A DNA stretch of 64,000 nucleotides, from positions 88,697 through 152,696 of the forward strand of contig CAZVWQ010000001.1 in NCBI GenBank assembly GCA_964631275.1, in the 5' to 3' direction. The DNA is from CAZVWQ01 sp964631275 (GTDB taxonomy: Bacteria > Patescibacteriota > JACMRA01). Position numbers and translations under genes: made by a program. Under the pieces are notes generated by a model. That model worked only from the letters and a program-made list of their open reading frames with translations. It did not search any database and was not told where the DNA came from. Within the stretch, counting starts at the first letter, position 1. Every line of letters starts with the position of its first letter. Of the stretch, positions 9,171 through 18,377 are shown piece after piece.

Positions 9171-9389
9171 AGGGGGTAGGCTTACAAGTCTCTTCCATAG
9201 ACTGCCATAAAATTAAATTAAACCGATACGGCTTTGCCCAGACCATATCTTTCATCGTTTCTGTAATAATCAGTTGCTAAAATTTTAACCATACTAGTTA
9301 CCACAGTTATTAATTACGTCGGATACCGCTGGTTTGTGTAAGAAATAAAAATGAATGGGTTTATGACGACATCTTGAACTACGAAAACC
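9171..9389. other. region upstream of the decayed Cas12a-like gene
   Basis: No intact gene is present. On the minus strand a short frame (about 40 codons) runs into repeat R6, but it has no recognisable family. This may be debris of a mobile element or of the lost N-terminal part of the nuclease gene. Confidence 0.35.
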
Positions 9390-10868
9390 AAATGAAAAAG
9401 TTGCCTATAATTTATCAAAAATAGACACTCACCCAAATTATGAAAAATTTAAAAAAGAGTATTTAGATTATTGTAATTTTAAAGATCAAAAGTTTAAAAA
9501 ATCACAAGAGCTTGGAAATGCAAAAAGTTTGTATAATGCTATAAATAGAGAAGTTTTGAGGCAAAAAGAAATGAATTATTTGTCTATTTTGATAAAAGAT
9601 AACGAATTTTATTATTTAGCCTTGATCCAAAAAGATTTTGCTAAACAAATCAAATTGTTGAAAAACTAAAACAAAACCCAACAGAAAACTGGCAAATGCT
9701 AGATTATCACAAAATTACTTTTAAAGCTTTAGAAAAACTAGCACTTTTGGATGAGTCTACTTTTGATATCGATGACAAAGGTCTTCAGTCTCAAGCTAAA
9801 GAAATTTGGAAAATTTATAAAACTAAATCTTTTAAAGAATTAAAAAACAGAGGCTCGCTTCAGAACATAGAATGGTATCAAATAGAGCAAAGGAAAAGAC
9901 AAATAATTCAGCAAGATAGACTTAAGCTTATAACTTTTTGTTTAAATTGCCTAAGAACACTTCCTGATTATGAGAGATATAATTTTAATTTTAGACATCC
10001 AAACTCGTATTCATCAATTGAAGAATTTGCTGACGAAATAGACAAACAAGGCTACAAATCAAGTTGGTTGGGTTTAAACAAAGATTATTTATTTGAGCTG
10101 GAAAAACAAGATAATGAAAATGTCTTAATTTTTAAACTTCATAATCAAGATTTCAGACGAGATAAAATTCAAGATAAAACTAGAAAAGTTAATGCAAAAC
10201 CTAGAAAAAACTATGGGAACAACAGTTTATCAGACTATAGAAAATGCTATTGTAAATAAATTTAAGTATTATGTAGTTAAAAATGGAAAATATGACGGTC
10301 AGCAATTTGTATTAAATATAACCAAGATTGAGGATTTGAGGGAAAAAGACGATGTAAAAAACGAAACAAATAGAGGTAAAATAAGATATTTAAAATCTAA
10401 AGATCAAATTGGAAATATTTTGTTTGTAGATGAAGGTTTAACGAGCAATGAATGTCCGAGTTGTGGATTTACACATCAACAAGTTTATAAAAATCGTAAT
10501 TTTGCTCAATTTGAAGATACGGAAAATCAATACAATCTATAAGTTTTGGAATATAATTATTCTTTTAATAAGAACTTTTATAAGGAAAAACTGGGTGATT
10601 TTTTACAGAAATATTGTAATAACAAAGAAAGTTTGAGCGATAAAGAACAAGAGGATTTTCAAAAATTATTTATGCCAAGGGCAAAGAAAAATGGTTTCAT
10701 GAAGCACGGAGATAAAGACTTTTTCCACTGTCCTTGCTGTGGTTTTTCTAGTATTAACTGTAATTCTGATAAACTTAAAAATGGTAATTTATAGTCAAAA
10801 CTGGTGACGATGTAGCCTCCTACAACATTGCCAAGCGAGGTCTTGGACAAATTCTGAAAAATGTTTAA
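9390..10868 (+). pseudogene. cas12a: decayed Cas12a-like (type V) CRISPR nuclease
   Basis: At least five consecutive fragments in shifting frames read like the C-terminal half of Cas12a. The frame ending at 9669 has MNYLSILIKDNEFYYLALI, like the wedge-domain 'KDGKYYLAI' region. The segment at 9696-10190 has YNFNFRHPNSYSSIEEF, DKQGYK and IFKLHNQDF, the WED-III hallmark. From 10192 the frame has TTVYQTIENAIVNKFKYYVVK, which follows RuvC-II in Cas12a, then NECPSCGF. After an in-frame TAA (10540) it continues to FHCPCCGF. A shifted last piece (10794-10868) carries the RuvC-III motif GDDVASYNIAKRG. The RuvC-I and RuvC-II catalytic segments are deleted, so the gene is dead. The two CxxC knuckles suggest a zinc-ribbon variant. 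No CRISPR array or cas1/cas2 is in the window. Confidence 0.75.
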
Positions 10869-10877
10869 AAACAAACC

Positions 10878-11207
10878 ATGTCCAAATATCAACCCAAAAC
10901 CCAAGTCAGTGATCAAAGTGTGTCTGATTTTTTGAACACGCTTCAAGATGAAGTCCAAAAGCAAGATTCGTTTGTTTTATTAGATATTTTTAAGCAAGTC
11001 ACAAAAAAGGAGCCAAAAATGTGGGGGAGCTCGATTGTGGGATTTGGTAGTTATCACTACAAAGGTAAATCTAGAATAGTAAAACTTGGTAAACACAAAA
11101 TTGGAAAATCTTGCTTGTATATCAAAAAATTAGCAGACGTGGATTTGGAAGTTTTGAAAGAACTGTTAACCTTTGCTTGGCAAAACGCCCCCAAAAGCTC
11201 TTTATAA
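10878..11207 (+). pseudogene. DUF1801 protein with internal deletion
   Basis: A 109-residue frame starting 10 bases after the nuclease remnant. The N-terminal half has the DUF1801 signature MWGSSIVGFGSYHYK and the C-terminal half LGKHKIGKSCLYIKKLADVD. In full-length family members these blocks are separated by about 40 residues (the GFSPRKQNLTLY region), which are missing here while the frame stays open. The product therefore lacks the centre of the fold and is probably non-functional. It is unclear whether the gene belonged with the nuclease. Base composition is slightly richer in GC than its neighbours. Confidence 0.65.
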
Positions 11208-11352
11208 AATCCAAACAAAAACTTGAATTAATTAGGAAAAATCTTTTAATACTTTATTATTCACGATTTACATCTTGTTATTCAACCTTCTTATAATTGA
11301 TTTATAAATTAATCCACTCTACAACTAAAAATACTAAATATAATTAAACTTA

Positions 11353-12030
11353 ATGCTCTATGTTACCCCGTCACCAGTTGGAAATCTTGAGGATATTACT
11401 TTGAGAACACTAAATCTACTAAAAATCGCCGAAGTTGTAATTTGTGAAGACAGTCGCCAAACTAGAAAATTAATAGAATTATTAAAGATCAATAATAAAC
11501 CTCAATTTATTGATATTATCAAGGGGCACGAACTAAACACAAATAAAATCTTGAAAGAAATTGAATCTCAAAAAGAAAATCAAAAAAAAATAACCTTGCT
11601 TATGACTGATTCTGGAACTCCAGGAATATCAGATCCAGGTAGAGAAATTATAAACTTATTCAAATCTAATCAACTTCCTTACACTGTTTTACCTGGAGCC
11701 AGTAGCCTTATTCCAGCTATTGTTGCTTCTGGATTTGTCTCTAAAGAGTTTGTTTTTTATGGATTTTTACCGATCAAAAAAGGCAGGCAAAAAACCTGGC
11801 AAGAAATAAACTTACAAAAATACCCAGTAGCTTTGTTCGAATCTGTTCATAGAATGGAGAAGTTTATCCAAGAAACCAAAAAATATCTCAATAAAAACCA
11901 ACAAATATTCATTGCTAGAGAAATCTCTAAAGTCCATGAAACTTACTGGTCAGGTACTGTTCTAGAACTAGAACTAGCTAAAATAAAACTAAAAGGCGAA
12001 TTTGTAATTATTATATATCCTTTTGACTAA
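11353..12030 (+). CDS. rsmI: 16S rRNA (cytidine-1402-2'-O)-methyltransferase
   Basis: A 225-residue SAM-dependent enzyme of the tetrapyrrole-methylase fold that methylates the ribose of C1402 in the decoding centre of 16S rRNA. Seen motifs: YVTPSPVGNLEDITLR at the N-terminus, EDSRQTRKL, TDSGTPGISDPG, and LPGASSLIPAIVASGF. Length is slightly short because the small C-terminal extension of some homologues is absent. The ATG at 11353 gives the conserved N-terminal strand directly, with no Shine-Dalgarno. It stands alone between the decayed DUF1801 gene and convergent leuA. Confidence 0.94.
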   Translation: MLYVTPSPVGNLEDITLRTLNLLKIAEVVICEDSRQTRKLIELLKINNKPQFIDIIKGHELNTNKILKEIESQKENQKKITLLMTDSGTPGISDPGREIINLFKSNQLPYTVLPGASSLIPAIVASGFVSKEFVFYGFLPIKKGRQKTWQEINLQKYPVALFESVHRMEKFIQETKKYLNKNQQIFIAREISKVHETYWSGTVLELELAKIKLKGEFVIIIYPFD

Positions 12031-12109
12031 TTTTAGGGTATAAATTTAACCCACGCTAAGTTTTTTTTCAAAAACTTTCAAAAATGTTTATTTTTTTTAT
12101 TAAATCACG

Positions 12110-12193
12110 ACTTCCGCATTTAGCTAATTTAGGTAAGAAAATATAGGTTAAAATTTGTGTAAAAATAAATAAAATCTTCAGTTTTGCGGAAGT
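12110..12193. repeat. inverted-repeat element R4 (copy 1)
   Basis: An 84-base element bounded by perfect 9-base inverted ends, ACTTCCGCA and TGCGGAAGT. A second element with the same ends lies at 55406-55497, with an unrelated or strongly diverged interior. It is non-coding and MITE-like. Here it sits between the convergent rsmI and leuA genes. Confidence 0.65.
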
Positions 12194-12265
12194 TCTGAAA
12201 TAGAATAAAGAAAGTATTTGGTAGTATTTTTAAAATAATTTACGAAGGTTTTAAAAAAATTATAT

Positions 12266-13843
12266 TTACTTTAAAGCTTCTAAATAGGCTTTGCAGCTAG
12301 CTACCACAATGTCTGTGTCAGAGCTAGAGGCGGTTTTGATTTGGCTCTCTATTTCGACTCTAACGTTGACTGTGGCTTGAGCATCAATTCCGCTAGTAAC
12401 TGCATTGACTGAATATTCTAACAACTTATTAGGTACTCTAATTACTTGATTAATAGCTCCGTAAGCTGCGTCCACTGGTCCATCACCTTTTGCAGTTGAC
12501 TTTATCAAGTAATAACTATTTTGTTTAGTCACTTCTACATTAGCATCTTCGATCTCAAAATTATCACCACTAAACTTTAGTTCGATCATAGCCACAGGCT
12601 GGTTAAGAGTTCCACAATGAATATCTAGATTAAGTAGTTCAAATTGAGCTTGGTCGCCTTCTTTCATATCTTGTTCTCTAACTAGCAAGTGTAGATCTTG
12701 GTCAAAGATTTGCTTTTTTTTATCTGCTAAAATCTTAAATCTATCATAAAAATCACTTAATTCTTTTTCATTCAAATTATAGCCTAACTCTCCTAGTCTA
12801 ATTTTGATTGCGTGCCTACCAGAATGTTTTCCTAATACTAATTTATTTTTTTCTAAGCCAATATCTTCAGCTTTCATAATTTCATAAGTTTCAGGATTTT
12901 TAAGAACTCCATCTTGATGGATTCCTGATTCGTGAGCAAATGCATTAGCCCCTACAATGGCCTTATTAGGTTGTACAGGAACTCCTGTAATAGCCGTAAT
13001 TAGTTTACTTGCTGGATAGATTTCTTTAGTATTAATCTCAGTATTAAATTTATAAAAATCACTTCTGGTTTTGAGAGCCATAACTACTTCTTCAAGGCTA
13101 GCATTACCGGCTCTTTCTCCAATTCCGTTAATTGTACACTGAATCTCTCTAGCTCCACCCAAAACTCCAGATAGTGAGTTAGCTGTAGCCATACCTAAAT
13201 CGTTCTGACAGTGAGTAGAAATTATGACTTCGTCTTTTTTTGGATGTGCTTCATTCCATGGCTTAATTATCTTCTCAAACAAATTTTTAATCATTTGATG
13301 GTACTCCTCTGGTGTAGCATAACCAACAGTATCAGGAATATTGATCACGTCTGCTCCAGCTTCTAGAGTGGCCTGAACTACTTGGTGCAAATAATCCTGT
13401 TCTGTACGCACCCCATCTTCTGGGCTAAAGACCACTTTAGGTACCAAGCTTTTAGCCAAAACAACTCCTTTTACAGCCATCTCTAAAATTTCTTCTTTGG
13501 ATTTTTTTAATTTAAATTTTCGATGAATAGGAGAAGTGGCAATGAAAGTATGAATTTTTGGCTTTTTGGCTTTTTTGACAGATTCGTAGGCGATTTGGAT
13601 ATCTTTTTCAACAGCTCTAGCCAAAGCACAAACTTCAGAGTAATTAATTACTTGCGAGATTCGACTAACAGCCTCAAAATCATCTGGAGAAGTAATTGGA
13701 AAACCAGCCTCAATTACATCTACTCGGAGACGGTCTAATTGCTTAGCTACTTGAATTTTTTCGTTATTGTTCATACTAAAACCAGGTGACTGCTCGCCAT
13801 CACGAAGAGTAGTATCAAAGATTGTAATTTTTTGGACTGACAT
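12266..13843 (-). CDS. leuA: 2-isopropylmalate synthase
   Basis: Condenses acetyl-CoA with 2-ketoisovalerate, the first step of leucine synthesis. At 525 residues it has the full architecture: a TIM-barrel catalytic domain beginning TIFDTTLRDGEQSPGFSM, metal-binding THCQNDLGMA (the His-Cys-Gln variant also found in plant enzymes), INGIGERAGNASLEE, the hinge with HESGIHQDG and LGKHSGRHA, and the C-terminal leucine-sensing domain ending near the conserved GDGPVDAAYGAI. No leuB, leuC or leuD is adjacent, so the rest of the pathway must lie elsewhere or be missing. No Shine-Dalgarno. Feedback inhibition by leucine is expected from the intact regulatory domain. Confidence 0.95.
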   Translation of the reverse strand: MSVQKITIFDTTLRDGEQSPGFSMNNNEKIQVAKQLDRLRVDVIEAGFPITSPDDFEAVSRISQVINYSEVCALARAVEKDIQIAYESVKKAKKPKIHTFIATSPIHRKFKLKKSKEEILEMAVKGVVLAKSLVPKVVFSPEDGVRTEQDYLHQVVQATLEAGADVINIPDTVGYATPEEYHQMIKNLFEKIIKPWNEAHPKKDEVIISTHCQNDLGMATANSLSGVLGGAREIQCTINGIGERAGNASLEEVVMALKTRSDFYKFNTEINTKEIYPASKLITAITGVPVQPNKAIVGANAFAHESGIHQDGVLKNPETYEIMKAEDIGLEKNKLVLGKHSGRHAIKIRLGELGYNLNEKELSDFYDRFKILADKKKQIFDQDLHLLVREQDMKEGDQAQFELLNLDIHCGTLNQPVAMIELKFSGDNFEIEDANVEVTKQNSYYLIKSTAKGDGPVDAAYGAINQVIRVPNKLLEYSVNAVTSGIDAQATVNVRVEIESQIKTASSSDTDIVVASCKAYLEALK

Positions 13844-14466
13844 AGGCTATTTTTTAATCAAATTAAGAAATAAAATCTAAAAGTTGTAAAATATCAAAAC
13901 AAATATAGCTTTTGGAACTAGTACGTTAAGACAAAATTAAATTCAGAAATATAGTTTTAATTATTCTGATTCTACAACTAAAAATTATAATAAGTAAAAA
14001 TAATTTTTAAAAAAACTTGCTTATTTCTTAAATTTATAAAAATTTTCTAGCTGTTTTACCTATAAAATAGATTAAAAATAGATTAAATACAAAAAAATAT
14101 TTGCCCAAATGAAAAAATAAAATCATAATTTTGTTAATGTACTTTTTGAGTGCAATTTTGATAGGTATAATAAAGCATTAAAATTTAGATATTTAAACTA
14201 TACCAATCAGTTTTTTTGCTAATTGAGTATAGCTTGTAATTTTAAGTTTATCTATATAAAAAAATAATAAGGTTTTTTTGACCTGTGTGTGTTGTGTGTC
14301 CAATTTCTTTTATTACCTTTATAAAAAATAATAGATAACAAAAAAGAGTTTAGTAATTTTTAGAATTAAGTTAGCTACCAAACAAAATCCTATCAAATTT
14401 TACCTCAAAAAGTGCAGATAAAAAAACGACTCAAATTAAAAAAAAATTTAAACAAAAACAAAAAAT
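13844..14466. other. intergenic region, divergent promoters
   Basis: A 620-base AT-rich spacer between leuA (minus) and the surface-protein gene (plus). It should hold both promoters. A short GTGTGTGTTGTGTGT tract lies near 14285. I see no gene and no full copy of the main repeats. Confidence 0.5.
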
Positions 14467-17358
14467 ATGGCCTTAGTAAAAAAAATTAAACTAACTTTTA
14501 GCTTGGTTTTTACAGTTATTTCTTCAATAACTTTAGTTTTAAGTAGTTTTTATTTATATGATAATATTCGTAATACAAGCGATAATAGTTCTGTTTTAGG
14601 AGTTAATTCGGTATTATTTGCCGCAAATAATTCTAGTAGTGGAAAAGGAAATTACAAATTAAGATATCAGGAGACAATTAATGGTGGATTAGTTTTTACT
14701 GGTAACAGTTTATGCTTTGCCGAATCTCAGTCAGGCCACGGAAGCTGTGGAACTTTTACTAGTAATCAACTATCTTTGGTTGACCCTAATTACTCTCCAA
14801 AAACCTTTGGCACAACTGCTGACTGGCAACAAAATGGTGGTAGAAGTGAACTAAATATTCCAGAAGATGCTGAAATTGTTTATGCAGAATTAATCTGGGG
14901 TGGTAATTATAGCTATTTGGATCAAAGTATCGAAGATCAACTAAATACCCCAATTAGCCTTTTTACTCCAACTAATAAGTATCAAGTCAAACCTGACACC
15001 GAGACTGCAGCTCAGATTCCATCTAGTAGTTCTTACGTACGTTCAGCTAACATAACTGAAATACTCAAAAACTCAGGAGCGGGTAGTTATTTTGTCTCTG
15101 GCGTACCTGCCTTGCTAGTCGAAAACAACCCTTACAATAATTATGCAGGTTATACAATTGCTGTAGCTTATAAATCAGAATCAGAAACTGCTAAAGATGT
15201 AGCCATATTTATTGGAGCTGAGCAGGTTGGAGCAGATCAATCTTCAAATGTAGCTGAAATAGAAGGTTTTTTGACTCCTAGTCAAGGTAAAGTAGATGGT
15301 AAATTATTTATTTCTGCTCAAGAAGGTGATAGCATGTACAAAGGTGACAAAATGCAATTTGGTTTTGATCCAGAATCTTTACAAGATCTAGAAGGACCAA
15401 ATAATAAAAAAGATAATTTTTTTGCTTCTCAAATTAATGATACTAACGGAAAATTAGATAAAACTGGAAGTTTTGGAGACAATAATCAAAAGCCAGGTAA
15501 ACCTAATATTCCTGGTACTAGACAAGGTTGGGATGTAACTGCAGTTAGTTTAGAAGGGATTTTGCAAAACAATCAAACAAAAGCTTATGCAAAAGGTGTT
15601 TCCTCTGGTGATAGTTATGTAATTAACGCTTTAGGTACCCAAATCGAAGTTAATTCAGCAAATTTAGAAATAGCCATAAACGTTGACGCTAAAGGCAATT
15701 TAGTTTGTCCTGAAAATATAATCAATGTCGAGTTAAAAATAACTAACGAAGGTCTAGTAGATAGTATTAATACTACTTTAGAAAATTTGATTCCTGAGTA
15801 TACAATTTTAGTCCAAAATAGCTTATCTACAAATCCTAGCGGAATAAGCCTTGATCCTTCTTCAATTCTTAATCTTAAAGAAATCAAATCAGGTCAAACT
15901 ATTACCGTAAATTATCAATTAGAAATTAAAGAAAATAAAAATGATTCAAAGTATTTAATTAATCCTAAAACTGTCTTTAGTTATGTTATGTTCGAAGACC
16001 AAGAACCTATACAAACTACTAATAGCAGTAAATTAGAGATTATAACTGATCCATATTGCGGTATTAACAGGCCGCCAGAAATAAAAGATGATGAAGCCAC
16101 AGCTAAACAAGGGCAACCAGAAACAATTAATATTTTGGATAACGATTTTGACGCAGATGGAAAATTAGATCTAACTACTTTAAAAATTACCAAAGAGCCT
16201 AGCCAAGGACAGGTTGTTATTACTGAGAAAGGTGAGTTAATTTATACTGCAGATGAAGATTCTATAGGTAAAGATATTTTGGTTTATGAGATTTGTGATG
16301 ATCAAGGAGCTTGTGGCAGTGCTGCTGTAAATATTAATATTTATCAACTCCTTCCGCCTAATGCAGCTGCAGATCAAGCTATTACAACAAAAAACCAAGC
16401 AGTAACTATTTCTGTCTTAGATAATGACGCTGACCCAGATGGAGAGTTGGTTAAAGATACTTTGGAGATCATAACTAACCCAGTTGATGGCGAACTTATA
16501 ATTACAGAAAATTATCAGATTGTTTATACTCCAAAGTTTGATTTTAGTGGCCAAGACCAATTTGTCTATAAAATTTGTGATAATGACAATCTTTGTAGTC
16601 AAGCTACGGCTATTATTACCATAAACGATGTAAAAACTGAAAACTTACCTCCAGTCGTTAGTGATGATAAAGCTACAACCTTCGTTAATACAGAAATTCT
16701 AATTTTAGTTTTAGATAACGATACTGACCCAAAAGGACAAATTATTTCTGACACTCTAGAAGTTATTAATGAAACAAAAAATGGACAAATAAAAATTGAT
16801 AATGGTAGTATTATCTATGAACCTAACGAAAACTACAAAGGTAAGGATAGCTTTGAATATATAGTTTGTAATGATACTGAAAAATGTGGCAAAGCTTATG
16901 TCGAGATTATGGTTTTAGACAACGAAAAAGAGGAAAATTCTACTAAACAAACTCAGTTACAAGCAGTCGATGATAACGCAGAAACAAGTCAAAATCAAAA
17001 AATAACTATTAATGTATTAGATAATGATATTTTTGATGACTTTAAAATCATTAATATCGTTAGAGTTCCAAAAAATGGAACTATCGAAACTGATAATGAA
17101 AATAATCTGATTTACTCTCCAAATCCTGATTTTTTTGGACAAGACGACTTTCAATACGAGATTTGTGATAACTATGGTAAGTGTGACAAAGCTATGGTAA
17201 CTGTAACCGTCAAACCAAAAGGTAGAATATTAGGAGATATAGATACTTTAGTCAGAACTGGTGGAGTATCTATACTTGGTGTGCTGGCTTCTATCGGTGG
17301 CTTGATTATTGGCTTCACCTCGTTTAGAGCTAACAAAAAATCTCAATTAAAACTATAA
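14467..17358 (+). CDS. wall-anchored surface protein with Ig-like repeats
   Basis: A 963-residue exported protein. The N-terminal signal segment is LTFSLVFTVISSITLVLSSF. Residues ~70-390 form a domain with EIVYAELIWGGN and GWDVTAVSLEGIL, like surface proteins annotated DUF3344. Then comes a DUF11-like segment (ELKITNEGLVDSINTTLENL). Four tandem cadherin/Ig-like repeats follow, starting near residues 532, 628, 726 and 831, each with the pattern I-x-V/I-LDNDxD and ending in a YxICD...C strand. The C-terminus has LVRTG, a hydrophobic helix and a basic tail, a sortase-like sorting signal. Likely function is adhesion. The next gene starts 11 bases after the stop. The leader has AAACAAAAACA and no Shine-Dalgarno. 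Confidence 0.85.
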   Translation: MALVKKIKLTFSLVFTVISSITLVLSSFYLYDNIRNTSDNSSVLGVNSVLFAANNSSSGKGNYKLRYQETINGGLVFTGNSLCFAESQSGHGSCGTFTSNQLSLVDPNYSPKTFGTTADWQQNGGRSELNIPEDAEIVYAELIWGGNYSYLDQSIEDQLNTPISLFTPTNKYQVKPDTETAAQIPSSSSYVRSANITEILKNSGAGSYFVSGVPALLVENNPYNNYAGYTIAVAYKSESETAKDVAIFIGAEQVGADQSSNVAEIEGFLTPSQGKVDGKLFISAQEGDSMYKGDKMQFGFDPESLQDLEGPNNKKDNFFASQINDTNGKLDKTGSFGDNNQKPGKPNIPGTRQGWDVTAVSLEGILQNNQTKAYAKGVSSGDSYVINALGTQIEVNSANLEIAINVDAKGNLVCPENIINVELKITNEGLVDSINTTLENLIPEYTILVQNSLSTNPSGISLDPSSILNLKEIKSGQTITVNYQLEIKENKNDSKYLINPKTVFSYVMFEDQEPIQTTNSSKLEIITDPYCGINRPPEIKDDEATAKQGQPETINILDNDFDADGKLDLTTLKITKEPSQGQVVITEKGELIYTADEDSIGKDILVYEICDDQGACGSAAVNINIYQLLPPNAAADQAITTKNQAVTISVLDNDADPDGELVKDTLEIITNPVDGELIITENYQIVYTPKFDFSGQDQFVYKICDNDNLCSQATAIITINDVKTENLPPVVSDDKATTFVNTEILILVLDNDTDPKGQIISDTLEVINETKNGQIKIDNGSIIYEPNENYKGKDSFEYIVCNDTEKCGKAYVEIMVLDNEKEENSTKQTQLQAVDDNAETSQNQKITINVLDNDIFDDFKIINIVRVPKNGTIETDNENNLIYSPNPDFFGQDDFQYEICDNYGKCDKAMVTVTVKPKGRILGDIDTLVRTGGVSILGVLASIGGLIIGFTSFRANKKSQLKL

Positions 17359-17369
17359 TAACTATCTAA

Positions 17370-18293
17370 ATGTCTAATACTTGGTCAAAAATAAGTTGGC
17401 TTTTTAAAATATTTTCTTTGATTATTGCAGTTACTATTATTGGTTTTTTGTTTTTTTTGAGCTTTGCTAAGATTAACCCAGAAAAACAAGCCGAGGCCAG
17501 TATTCTTAATGAAGATAAGATATTGGAACTAATAAATATTGAACGAAAAAAAATCAATTTATCTAACCTTGTAAGAAGTCCAAAACTAGAAAAATCCGCT
17601 TACCAAAAAGCCAAAGATATGAGTGATAATCAGTATTTCTCACATTATAGGCCGACAGATAACAAAAGAGGTTTAACTTTTATTATTGAAAATGATTATG
17701 AATACGAAATGGCTGGCGAAAATTTGGCTATTTATTTTGATGAAGCAGAAGAACTAGTTAGTGACTGGATGTCCTCTCCGGGTCACAGGCAAAATATTCT
17801 TAAACCAGAATTTACAGAAACTGGAATAGGTATTTATAAAGGTTTTTATGAAGGTTTTGAGACTAACTTTGTAGTTCAATTCTTTGCTCGACCGTTACTT
17901 GTTGAGGTTGAATCTTTTAAAAATTCTAGTGAACAAACCAAAAGTAACTTGGTCTCTTCTGAGGATTCTTCAGTTCAGGAATCTAATCAGGTGGAATCTT
18001 CTACTCAAAGCTCCCAGCTAAGCGAGTCTAGCTCTGAATCACAATCAAGCGAAGTTTATTCTAGTATATCCTCAACAGAATCTAGCTCCAAAAAAGTCAA
18101 AGTAATTATAGAACAAAATAATCTGGCAAATAGTAGTCAGCAATCTGAATCCAAAGATATGATTAAAGGTAGTAATAGTGTTTATTTTGACAACGAAGAG
18201 CATATTAGAGGTAATCCTAAAGATGCTCAAAAGCAAGAAACAAAGAATTTTTGGCTGGATTCGATTAAGAATTTCTTTGGAAGTTTGTTTTAG
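17370..18293 (+). CDS. membrane-anchored CAP/SCP-domain protein
   Basis: A 307-residue protein with one N-terminal membrane helix (IFSLIIAVTIIGFLFFLSF). A CAP (SCP/PR1) domain covers about residues 48-175: LINIERKKINLSNL, ...YFSHYRPTDNKRG, MAGENLAI, and SSPGHRQNIL. The CAP-cavity His and Glu residues (SHYRP, GEN, GHR) are present. A Ser/Gln/Glu-rich low-complexity linker of about 90 residues follows, then a short aromatic tail (FWLDSIKNFFGSLF). It probably forms an operon with the preceding surface protein (11-base spacing) and acts outside the membrane. The activity of bacterial CAP proteins is mostly unknown. Confidence 0.88.
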   Translation: MSNTWSKISWLFKIFSLIIAVTIIGFLFFLSFAKINPEKQAEASILNEDKILELINIERKKINLSNLVRSPKLEKSAYQKAKDMSDNQYFSHYRPTDNKRGLTFIIENDYEYEMAGENLAIYFDEAEELVSDWMSSPGHRQNILKPEFTETGIGIYKGFYEGFETNFVVQFFARPLLVEVESFKNSSEQTKSNLVSSEDSSVQESNQVESSTQSSQLSESSSESQSSEVYSSISSTESSSKKVKVIIEQNNLANSSQQSESKDMIKGSNSVYFDNEEHIRGNPKDAQKQETKNFWLDSIKNFFGSLF

Positions 18294-18357
18294 TTACTCG
18301 TTAATAATTTACCTTAAATAAAGGTATTTATTTCCTTATGAAGAGTAAATTTTAGAT
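18294..18357 (+). repeat. dispersed repeat R1 (partial)
   Basis: Begins inside the stop region of the CAP gene. It contains the hairpin ACCTT-AAATA-AAGGT and TTTATTTCCTTATGAAGAG, and it lacks the left third of R1. It could serve as a terminator. Confidence 0.65.
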
Positions 18358-18377
18358 ACAAAGAATCTACTTTTACT

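Noticed and set aside
9696..10868. IS605-type tnpB gene instead of Cas12a.
   Set aside because: The WED-III-like sequence and the ~95-residue distance between the CxxC pairs do not fit the compact TnpB C-terminus; no tnpA or IS200-type ends were seen.
10659..10964. A 101-codon minus-strand frame across the nuclease remnant.
   Set aside because: The plus strand here encodes recognisable Cas12a-like and DUF1801 pieces; the minus frame is their shadow.
9100..11300. A CRISPR array accompanying the Cas12a-like remnant.
   Set aside because: I looked for regularly spaced repeats and for the typical Cas12a repeat end (TCTAC...GTAGAT) here and elsewhere in the window and found none.
13000..13240. 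LeuA metal site mutated (HCQND instead of HxHND).
   Set aside because: The same variant occurs in plant 2-isopropylmalate synthases, so it is a known functional form.
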